A stretch of 64,000 nucleotides of DNA. It comes from an uncultured Aquimarina sp. (GTDB lineage: Bacteria; Bacteroidota; Bacteroidia; Flavobacteriales; Flavobacteriaceae). Positions 41,118-49,591 of the stretch are shown in pieces. Both the position numbers and the translations under genes were made by a program. The number at the start of each line of letters is the position of its first letter. Within the stretch, counting starts at the first letter, position 1. The notes beneath the pieces are model-generated. The model saw only the letters and a list, made by a program, of their open reading frames with translations. It was not told the origin of the DNA and did not search any database. Where the stretch lies: positions 62,001 to 126,000 of the forward strand of contig CANLOW010000005.1 of NCBI GenBank assembly GCA_947493035.1, written 5' to 3'.

Positions 41118-41801
41118 ATGGTCTTTCGTTTAGTACTATCAAGCTTATTATTTGCATGCATATTCGCTTGTCAAGATAAAAAAACTACTTCACAAGAAAA
41201 CGTTACTTCATCAGAAGTAACCGTAAAAAAAAAGATTCCTACAACAAAAGTTTCCCGTATTACTCATGAAAATGCCAAAGACTTTCTTATCCAATATGGA
41301 AAAGAAAATTCTGAAAGAAAAGTATTAATAGAAACAGATTTTGGTAATATAGAAATTGAACTTTATGAAGAAGCACCTTTACACCGTGCCAATTTTATCC
41401 ATATTGTAAAGCGTGGTTTTCTAAACACTACTAGCTTTTATCGAGTAGCCAAAGGCTTTGTAATTCAAGGTGGAAATAGCGATGGGTGGGATATGAGCCG
41501 ACTTAAAAGGCAAATTGGAGATTTTCAAGTACCCGCAGAATTTATTCCTGATTTAAAACATCAATATGGGGCGGTTGGTATGGCACGATTGTGGAAAAAT
41601 AACCCTGATAAGAAATCTACTCCTTGGGAATTTTATATAGTCGTAGACCCTAAAGGTTCTCATCATTTAGATAATGAACATACTATAATTGGTAGAGTTA
41701 CTAAAGGCATGGATGTCGCTGAAAAAATCAATCTAGTAGAAGTCGACCAAAGTGAATGGCCTATTAATGATGTATATATGAAAGCGTCAGTTATTGATTA
41801 A
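41118..41801 (+). CDS. Peptidylprolyl isomerase (cyclophilin type), lipoprotein
   Basis: Lipobox MVFRLVLSSLLFACIFAC; FYRVAKGFVIQGGNSDG, FYIVVDPKGSHHLDNEHTIIGRVTKGMDVAEKI. Confidence 0.9.
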   Translation: MVFRLVLSSLLFACIFACQDKKTTSQENVTSSEVTVKKKIPTTKVSRITHENAKDFLIQYGKENSERKVLIETDFGNIEIELYEEAPLHRANFIHIVKRGFLNTTSFYRVAKGFVIQGGNSDGWDMSRLKRQIGDFQVPAEFIPDLKHQYGAVGMARLWKNNPDKKSTPWEFYIVVDPKGSHHLDNEHTIIGRVTKGMDVAEKINLVEVDQSEWPINDVYMKASVID

Positions 41802-43585
41802 CTTATAATTTCTTCATATTCTTCTAGATTAAACTGTACTGTAAAATTAAAGGTAGTACCCTCGCCTACTTTAGATTCTACCCAAAGATCACCGTGATGT
41901 AGATCTACAATTTTTTTACAATGCGCTAACCCAATACCTGTACCTTGGTATTCTTCTCGTGTATGTAGTCGTTGAAAAATCTCAAATACTTTATGTTGGT
42001 GTTCTTTAGCAATACCAATTCCATTATCCTTTACTAAAAACTGCCATACTTCAGCAAATGTATCATTAGATTCTTTTCTAAACCCTTCTATATAAATTTT
42101 TGGAGAAACTTCAGGCTTTTTAAATTTTATGGCATTAGATATCAAGTTCTGAAATAGCATTCTTAATTCTGTAGGGTAACCATAGATGTGATCAGGTATA
42201 TTTCCTAAAATAATCTTTGTATCCGTTTCTGATATTTTAGCACTAAAGTCTCTAATTACATTATTCAAAAGGCTAGCTGGACTAACTTGATGTAACTGTC
42301 TTTTACTTCCAATACGAGAGTATTCTAATAAAGAACTAATTAAATCACTCATTCGCTGACACCCTTCTTTAATATAAGTCAAATTTTCTCTAGCGTCTTC
42401 ATCTAATTTATCATAATAGTCTTCATACATAAAGTCTGAAAAACTTGTAATTGTATGCAAAGGCTCTTGAAGATCGTGACTAGCGATATAAGCAAAAGAC
42501 TCAAACTCTTTATTTTGCCTTTTCAATGTTCTTGAATCTCGAGCAATCTGAATATTCTTTTCTTTTAAACGTCTAACTAATTTTCTTCTGCTATTATTAA
42601 TGTAAATAATATAACCAATGACAAAAATTGATAGGATAACAAGCCCCGTAAGTAACAAATTTACATTACGTTGATTCATCAACTGAACCTGCTGATCATT
42701 AAGAATTTTCTTTTGAGCATCAATCATTTGCTTCTGGTTCTGAAGAAATTTTGATTGAATTTCGATTTCACCTCTATTAGCTTCTAGCTCTTCTCTGTTT
42801 TTTCTAAGTAGCTTCGTTTGTAATTTTAAATCTTTTTCAAGCTCTTGAACATCTAATAATTTTTGCTCATATTGTTGAGCACTAGTTAACGCTTGACGTT
42901 TTAACGATTTTAAACTTCTTTTATTTTTTGTTAAAATCTGGTCTTTCTTTTCTATAACTTCCTCTAGATTCTTTTTCTGAGTCGTGAGATCTTCTTTTTG
43001 AGTCTCTAGTATTTCTTTTTGTCGGTCTCTAACCAATTGTTGTAACTGAAACTTTTCTTTCAGTTTTTGTGAAGATTTTATACTTGTCTCTAATAAATGA
43101 CTTGATGGAGAAAATTTATAGTCTTTTAAACGATCAATATTTAAACTAATGATAAAGGTATTATCATAAGGTGTTAAACCTATCATTGTTTCTCTAAAAG
43201 GGTATCCTTCAGAAATTATTAACGTAGATTTATAATTAACTGTATTAATAAACCTAGGCAAATTTGTAGAAAAAGATGCTTTATTTAGATATACTAAATC
43301 ATACAAATAGGCATCTTTTATTAACACTAACTCTTCAACTATTACCTTTCTAGATTTTATTGGTTTTACCTTAGCTAGCTTCTCTAAAGCTTTCCTTGTA
43401 GCTGGTTCCCCTATGACTCCAATCGAAAAAGTCTTTTTAGATAAATCAAAACCCGATACTTGATTCGCTATACTAAAAATATGATTCCCCTTTTTGAGAG
43501 CAACAATCTTTTCTTCTTTAGACTGAGCTACAAGAGAAAAGAAGCTAACAATTATAAAAAAATAACTTAAGAGTAGTTTATACAA
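41798..43585 (-). CDS. Sensor histidine kinase with N-terminal YfiR-like (DUF4154) periplasmic domain and long coiled coil
   Basis: FSIGVIGEPATRKALEKLAKVKPI...TLIISEGYP; SHDLQEPLHTITSFSDFM; VKDNGIGIAKEHQHKVFEIFQRLH...GTGIGLAHCKKIVDLH. Confidence 0.88.
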   Translation of the reverse strand: MYKLLLSYFFIIVSFFSLVAQSKEEKIVALKKGNHIFSIANQVSGFDLSKKTFSIGVIGEPATRKALEKLAKVKPIKSRKVIVEELVLIKDAYLYDLVYLNKASFSTNLPRFINTVNYKSTLIISEGYPFRETMIGLTPYDNTFIISLNIDRLKDYKFSPSSHLLETSIKSSQKLKEKFQLQQLVRDRQKEILETQKEDLTTQKKNLEEVIEKKDQILTKNKRSLKSLKRQALTSAQQYEQKLLDVQELEKDLKLQTKLLRKNREELEANRGEIEIQSKFLQNQKQMIDAQKKILNDQQVQLMNQRNVNLLLTGLVILSIFVIGYIIYINNSRRKLVRRLKEKNIQIARDSRTLKRQNKEFESFAYIASHDLQEPLHTITSFSDFMYEDYYDKLDEDARENLTYIKEGCQRMSDLISSLLEYSRIGSKRQLHQVSPASLLNNVIRDFSAKISETDTKIILGNIPDHIYGYPTELRMLFQNLISNAIKFKKPEVSPKIYIEGFRKESNDTFAEVWQFLVKDNGIGIAKEHQHKVFEIFQRLHTREEYQGTGIGLAHCKKIVDLHHGDLWVESKVGEGTTFNFTVQFNLEEYEEIIS

Positions 43586-43599
43586 ATCAGGGCTTTTGG

Positions 43600-46293
43600 C
43601 TATAAATTTAAAAGAATTTTGGCAAAGTAACTAGCTCCCCTAACTCCAAATTGTTGTACTCTCCTACTGTATATAAAGCTACCATTGCTTGTATTCGCAG
43701 AGTGGGTGTGCTTATCTGGAAAGATATTAAAAACATTATTAGCCCCTAACGAAACCCTCACAAAATCATTTAATCTATAAGTAGCCTGAACATCAGTAAC
43801 TAACTTAGGGTTAAAAATTTGGTCTTTACTTTCTAGATTACTTGTAAATTCATTTAACACTAAAGTTGGGTCAGGATCTATATACTTTACAGAACCAAAA
43901 AAAGTATTATTCAAGGTGAAAATAAATTTATCTATTTCATAAATATTCATAAAGTTTGCCTTAAATCTAGGCTGGGCAAATTCTATACGTCCTACTTCTT
44001 CCCTATCAAAAATATCGACACCTTTAGATGAAATTGAATTTGGAGTCCTCATTCTTACAATATTTGTTTTAGACCAATTTACAGCTAACAAAGAATTTAA
44101 TTTACCTTTAGATAAATTGTTGTTAAAATCTAAACGAAAATCAACTCCTTGCGTTCTTGTATCTATAGCATTTGTAAAGAACTGAGCTCTTTGTAAGTCA
44201 TCTTTGCTTAAATCTGAAATTACATCCTGACTAATTCTACTCGACAATACGATTCGTTCATCTATCATCGTATAATAATAATCTACATATACAGAGAACC
44301 TCTTAAACAACTTTGTAGTTAATCCAAAATTTAAATGAGTCGATAATTCAGGACTTAACCGCTTAATATTTAATGATTCAGCTATTTGATTAAAATTATT
44401 AAACGTTCCCACTTGAACAAATTCATCTTCTATAATCTGTGTTCCTACATTATTAAAAAATAATTGATGTAATGAAGGCGCTCTAAAACCTGTAGATATT
44501 GATGAACGTATACTAAAATCTTCATTTAATTTATAACGTAAAGCACCTCTATAAGTATTACGTGAATCAAAATCATTATAATTTTCAAAACGTATTGAAG
44601 CTGCTACCAAAAGTGGCTCTGTAATATTTACTTCGACATCTAAATATCCAGAACCATTAGTTCTAAATTCATTTAATTCATTTTGAAAGCCAGGAAATAC
44701 TTGAGCTCCTCCTTGTCGCTCAACAATATCCCCACTCGAATCGGTAAAGCTTACCACACCAGTATCTAACGAAGCTTCTTCACCTGCTATAATCTGGTAA
44801 TTCTCAACTCTTAATTGAGCTCCAAAAGCCAAATTAAGCCCCTGTAAAACATCATATTTCTTAGAGAAATCTAGGTTAGTAACATTCTGTTGGTATAAGA
44901 ACCCACCAGCATTAAATGTCTTTTGAGAACGATCTCCTAATGAAGCATTGTTCGAGTTTTTCACAGAGAAATCAATAGTATTTATTCCTATGGTGTGACT
45001 AAAATCAATATTCCAGTCAAGCTTTTTACCTCTAAAACCGACATTCAACCCATCGTCTTGGATATCAGTAGTAATTTCTGGAAGAAAACCAAGCGGGTGT
45101 ATTTCAGGAACAACTTGTCTAGTAAGAGCTGGAAAACGATAAAATCCAGCTGAACTTCCTTCTCTATAATTTCTTCCTCCAAAAGCATAAATGGTAGCAT
45201 CTGCACCAATATTAAATTCAGAATTAAATTGAAGTGATATATTACGTGTTGCTGCTGCACCTATACGCATTACTCTGTCACCTTCTACACCAGTTTGCGA
45301 AAAAAACTCGGCAATACCCTCTGGTGTATTTCTAGGGTCAGTGTCAGCAAAAATTTGTCCTGTAAATCTCCCTGCACGATTAATTTCCTCTCTATTCCTA
45401 AATTCTGTAGTTACATTAAAAAAACCTCTTTTCCCTAAATCTAATCCTACATTACCCGAAATATAAGTCGTAAATCCATCCCCTCGCTCCGTAATTGACG
45501 TTCTTCCCTGTAATTCGATAATCCCTGTTTGATCTTTTAAAACGACATTAACGACTCCTGCAATGGCATCTGATCCATAGTGAGAAGTAGCAGCACTTTT
45601 TAAAATTTCGATATGATCTACGGAAGCTAAAGGAATGGCATTAAAATCTGTTCCTACGGCTCCTCTTCCCACAGTACCATTAACATTTACCAAAGATGAA
45701 GTATGTCTTCTTTTACCGTTAATTAACACCAATAATTGATCTGGCCCTAACCCATGTATGGTAGCAGGGTCAATATGATCTGTACCATCGGCAATGGTCT
45801 GTTGATTTGAATTAAAAGAAGGTAATAAATAGTGTAGTAACTCTCCTAATTCGGTATAAGAGGTACTTTTTATTTGTTGCTGCGAAATAATATCAACGGG
45901 TAATACTTGCTCTAATGAGGTTTGGGCTTCTCCTTTAGTACCAAGTGATGAAACTTGATCTACAGCAAAACCTGGTTCTAAGAAAATTATTAATTCTAAC
46001 GTCTCCCCTTCTACAATCGTAATCTTTTGTTCGAAAGTTTTATACAATAAGTAATCAACTTTCAAAGTAAATTCACCGGCATCATTTTCTATTAAAAACT
46101 CACCCTCAAGTGCTGATTGCACTTGATTCCCACTTTCAACTATCAAAATATTAGCCCCTGGCAGACTCCCAAACTTATCTGAAATCTTCCCTTTTACAAC
46201 TCCTTTTTCTTGTGCAAAAGTATTACAAACACTAAAAAGACTGATAAGAACTGATATGTAGAGTGTATAATACAGTTTGTATTTTTTATTCAT
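43600..46293 (-). CDS. TonB-dependent receptor with carboxypeptidase-like N-terminal domain
   Basis: VKGKISDKFGSLPGANILIVESG, HGLGPDQLLVLINGKRRHTSSLVNVNGTVGRGAVGTDFNAIPLASVDHIEILKSAATSHYGSDAIAGVVNVVLK. Confidence 0.95.
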   Translation of the reverse strand: MNKKYKLYYTLYISVLISLFSVCNTFAQEKGVVKGKISDKFGSLPGANILIVESGNQVQSALEGEFLIENDAGEFTLKVDYLLYKTFEQKITIVEGETLELIIFLEPGFAVDQVSSLGTKGEAQTSLEQVLPVDIISQQQIKSTSYTELGELLHYLLPSFNSNQQTIADGTDHIDPATIHGLGPDQLLVLINGKRRHTSSLVNVNGTVGRGAVGTDFNAIPLASVDHIEILKSAATSHYGSDAIAGVVNVVLKDQTGIIELQGRTSITERGDGFTTYISGNVGLDLGKRGFFNVTTEFRNREEINRAGRFTGQIFADTDPRNTPEGIAEFFSQTGVEGDRVMRIGAAATRNISLQFNSEFNIGADATIYAFGGRNYREGSSAGFYRFPALTRQVVPEIHPLGFLPEITTDIQDDGLNVGFRGKKLDWNIDFSHTIGINTIDFSVKNSNNASLGDRSQKTFNAGGFLYQQNVTNLDFSKKYDVLQGLNLAFGAQLRVENYQIIAGEEASLDTGVVSFTDSSGDIVERQGGAQVFPGFQNELNEFRTNGSGYLDVEVNITEPLLVAASIRFENYNDFDSRNTYRGALRYKLNEDFSIRSSISTGFRAPSLHQLFFNNVGTQIIEDEFVQVGTFNNFNQIAESLNIKRLSPELSTHLNFGLTTKLFKRFSVYVDYYYTMIDERIVLSSRISQDVISDLSKDDLQRAQFFTNAIDTRTQGVDFRLDFNNNLSKGKLNSLLAVNWSKTNIVRMRTPNSISSKGVDIFDREEVGRIEFAQPRFKANFMNIYEIDKFIFTLNNTFFGSVKYIDPDPTLVLNEFTSNLESKDQIFNPKLVTDVQATYRLNDFVRVSLGANNVFNIFPDKHTHSANTSNGSFIYSRRVQQFGVRGASYFAKILLNL

Positions 46294-46471
46294 TTTAGAG
46301 CTTGAATTAAGAAACTTGACAAAACTAACATTTTTACAAAAATAAAGCGTAATTAGATGTTAAATCCTGAAATCACAACCCTTTTTATAGCCGAAAAGCT
46401 TTTTTATAAGGTGAAAATTTATTTTATAACATGTAGTTTCAATATCCATGCATATATGTAGTAAAAAAAAT

Positions 46472-47635
46472 TTAATCTGTTTTTTGCTGAAATTTAGTTC
46501 TTTTACTTCCTGAATACATTTTGTATTGTAACAATCTAGATTCTAATTTTCCGTTGAATACTTTTATTTTTCTAGAAGGCCTTAATCCAACATGCTTAAT
46601 AGCCTCTATATCTGAAGTAATAAACCAAGCACTTGTATTTGGGTATGATTTCTTTAAAGTATCCCCTAATTCACTATAAAATTCAGGCATATCAATCTGG
46701 ATACGTTCTCCATAAGGTGGATTAAACACCATATGAAGTGCCTTTTCAGCATCTTCCTTTTCTGTATCGAAAAAGTTTTGCTCTTTTATTTTTATAAACT
46801 CGTCCATGTTCGCATTCTTCACATTGTCTTGAGCTTTACGAACAGCTGAAGGGGCCTTATCATATCCCTTAAATTTGGCAGGGCTTTCGATCACTTTTTT
46901 CAAGATAGCTTCTTCTATACGTTCGTATAGGTCCATATCCCAGTCTAACCATTTTTCAAAAGCAAATTCTTTTCTATTAATATTACATGGTATATTATTA
47001 GCAATCATTGCAGCTTCAATTAACATTGTTCCACTACCACACATAGGATCTAAAAAATCTGTATGTTTATTCCAGTCTGAAAGCAATATTAGACCAGCAG
47101 CCAATACCTCATTTATTGGTGCAATATTAGTAGCAGATCTGTACCCTCTGTGATGTAACGAAGCACCTGAACTATCTAATGAAATAGTACACAATTCTCC
47201 TGCAATATGAACAGACACTGTAAGATCTGGTCTCTCAGTATCAATATTAGGTCTTTCGCCTGTTTTATCTCTAAACTGATCGACAATAGCATCTTTTACT
47301 TTTAGCGCTACGTATTTAGAATGATTAAAATGATCTGAGTTTACCGTTGCATACACTGCTAATGTATCATTAGCCTCCATATATTTACTCCAATCTATAT
47401 CTTGGACGAATTTGTAAAGCCTTTCAGGGTTATGAACACGTTTCTCTGCTATAGGTTTCAAAATCTTCAAAGCAGTACGTAAACATAGATTAGCTTTGTA
47501 CATAAAACCTTTATCTCCATGGAAACTAACCATTCGATTTCCCTTTTCGATTTTAATAGCACCAAGGGCTTTTAATTCTTCAACTAGTAAATCTTCAAAA
47601 CCAAAAAAGGTTTTTGCCACCATTTTATAATTCAT
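46472..47635 (-). CDS. THUMP-domain class I SAM-dependent RNA methyltransferase (RlmL/YpsC-like)
   Basis: FLDPMCGSGTMLIEAAMIANNIPC, MVFNPPYGERI. Confidence 0.93.
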   Translation of the reverse strand: MNYKMVAKTFFGFEDLLVEELKALGAIKIEKGNRMVSFHGDKGFMYKANLCLRTALKILKPIAEKRVHNPERLYKFVQDIDWSKYMEANDTLAVYATVNSDHFNHSKYVALKVKDAIVDQFRDKTGERPNIDTERPDLTVSVHIAGELCTISLDSSGASLHHRGYRSATNIAPINEVLAAGLILLSDWNKHTDFLDPMCGSGTMLIEAAMIANNIPCNINRKEFAFEKWLDWDMDLYERIEEAILKKVIESPAKFKGYDKAPSAVRKAQDNVKNANMDEFIKIKEQNFFDTEKEDAEKALHMVFNPPYGERIQIDMPEFYSELGDTLKKSYPNTSAWFITSDIEAIKHVGLRPSRKIKVFNGKLESRLLQYKMYSGSKRTKFQQKTD

Positions 47636-47700
47636 AATCCGTAAATATGTGTTAATGCCAACGACAAAACGTGCAAAAATACATTAATTTTGCCTGCATT

Positions 47701-48432
47701 ATGTCAAACGAAACTGTAAAGTGGTATGCCTCGTGGTTCGATACCCCGTACTACCATCAATTATATAAAAATAGAGATTATACTGAAGCCAAAAGGTTTA
47801 TGGATAATCTTACCCAACACTTAAGCATTCAAGAGAATGAAACCATTCTTGACCTCGCTTGTGGTAAAGGTCGTCATAGTATCTACTTAAATAGTTTAGG
47901 CTACGATGTCACTGGTGTCGATTTATCACAAAATAGTATTCATCATGCTCAAAAGTTTAAAAATGAACGTTTACGATTTGATGTTCATGATATGACTAAG
48001 GCGTATACTTCTAAATTTCAATTTGTTTTCAATTTATTTACCAGCTTTGGTTACTTTGAAGATGAGGAAGATAATTTGAATACTATCAAAGGGATAAAAT
48101 CGGATCTTAAAGAAAATGGTATTGGTGTTATCGATTTTCTGAATGCTAATTTTATCATTGACAATCTGATTCCTGAAGAAACCAAAATAGTTGATGATAT
48201 TACTTTCAACATCAAAAGGTTTGTTAAAAATGGATTCATACATAAACAAATTGACTTTAAGGATCAAGGGCAAGATTTCTCATTTACGGAAAAAGTAAAA
48301 GCAATTACTCTAGATCAGTTTAAAAGCTATTTTGAAAATGCAGGATTGACTTTACTGGAAGTTTTTGGCGATTATAATCTTTCGAAATTTCACAGTACGA
48401 CTTCTCCTAGATTGATACTTATTTTTCAATGA
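47701..48432 (+). CDS. Class I SAM-dependent methyltransferase
   Basis: ETILDLACGKGRHSIYLNSLGYDVTGVDLSQNSI; ATG at 47701. Confidence 0.9.
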   Translation: MSNETVKWYASWFDTPYYHQLYKNRDYTEAKRFMDNLTQHLSIQENETILDLACGKGRHSIYLNSLGYDVTGVDLSQNSIHHAQKFKNERLRFDVHDMTKAYTSKFQFVFNLFTSFGYFEDEEDNLNTIKGIKSDLKENGIGVIDFLNANFIIDNLIPEETKIVDDITFNIKRFVKNGFIHKQIDFKDQGQDFSFTEKVKAITLDQFKSYFENAGLTLLEVFGDYNLSKFHSTTSPRLILIFQ

Positions 48433-49109
48433 AACACTATCTACTCCCTTTCTTATCCGTAGTATTAGGTTTTACTGCTGTCTATTTTTTAAAACCTAAA
48501 CAACCAAAGCACATTAAGATTTTACTTTCTTTTAGTGGGGGGTTTTTATTAGCTACAACCATCTTCAATTTATTCCCTGAAGTCTACGAACATTCGGAAA
48601 ACATTAAAACTACAGGTCTTTTTATTGTCGGTGGTATGCTGGTTCAGATTTTTTTAGAATATTTTTCTAAAGGTGCTGAACATGGCCATGTACATCATTC
48701 AAAGGCGAATCAACAATTTCCATTTTTACTATTCGCCAGTCTTTTTATACACGCATTTCTAGAAGGCTTTCCTATACACGAAGGTCATAATGAAATTTTA
48801 TTAGGAATTTTAATTCATAAAATTCCTGTAGCCATGATATTGGCTACCTTTCTATTAAGTTCTAATTTCAAATGGACTCAAATCTTAATCTTTTTAAGTT
48901 TATTTAGCATTGCAACCCCTCTTGGTTCTTTTGCTGCATCTAATTTCTCGATACTCACAGATTATTACCACCAAATCAATGCCCTAGTTGTCGGTATATT
49001 TTTGCATATTTCTACTACAATATTGTTTGAAAGCAGTGAGGGACATCGCTACAATATAGCCAAACTAATCTCTATTGTATCGGCCATTGCTTTGGCCTAT
49101 TTTATTTAA
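48429..49109 (+). CDS. ZIP family metal transporter
   Basis: LFIHAFLEGFPIHEGHNEILLGILIHKIPVAMILATFLL. Confidence 0.88.
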   Translation: MKHYLLPFLSVVLGFTAVYFLKPKQPKHIKILLSFSGGFLLATTIFNLFPEVYEHSENIKTTGLFIVGGMLVQIFLEYFSKGAEHGHVHHSKANQQFPFLLFASLFIHAFLEGFPIHEGHNEILLGILIHKIPVAMILATFLLSSNFKWTQILIFLSLFSIATPLGSFAASNFSILTDYYHQINALVVGIFLHISTTILFESSEGHRYNIAKLISIVSAIALAYFI

Positions 49110-49114
49110 AAATC

Positions 49115-49543
49115 ATGTTTAGTAAGGAAGAAGCAAAAAAATTAAGACACGATTTCTGGATTGAATTTAAAGAAATCTATCCTAGAAAATGGTTACTACA
49201 TTACACTAACATAAAGGAAGTTAGTCTAAAATTCACTTTTAATAATAAAATTGCTGAAGTTGCATTAGTTGCCGATAGTGATGATGCTTTGATACAAGAA
49301 TATTATTTTGAAAAATTCTGGAGTTTAGAAAAAATATTAAAAACCGAATACTTTCCTAATATCATAAGAGAAGCTGATTATTATGATGAATTTCGTAAGC
49401 ACTCCTCTCGTGTTTACATACAATTAGAAAACGTTAACATCTACAATCGTAAATGCTGGGAAGAAGTACAAGACTTCTTATACGACAACATGTCTAAAAT
49501 GGAATTGTTTTTTTATGAATATGAGGATTTTATAAAAGACTAA
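49115..49543 (+). CDS. DUF4268-like hypothetical protein
   Basis: EEAKKLRHDFWIEFKEIYPRKWLLHYTNIKEVSLKFTFNNKIAEVAL. Confidence 0.7.
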   Translation: MFSKEEAKKLRHDFWIEFKEIYPRKWLLHYTNIKEVSLKFTFNNKIAEVALVADSDDALIQEYYFEKFWSLEKILKTEYFPNIIREADYYDEFRKHSSRVYIQLENVNIYNRKCWEEVQDFLYDNMSKMELFFYEYEDFIKD

Positions 49544-49591
49544 AACCCTCATATTTAATATTAAAAAAATCTAATATTCGGTAGCTTGACA

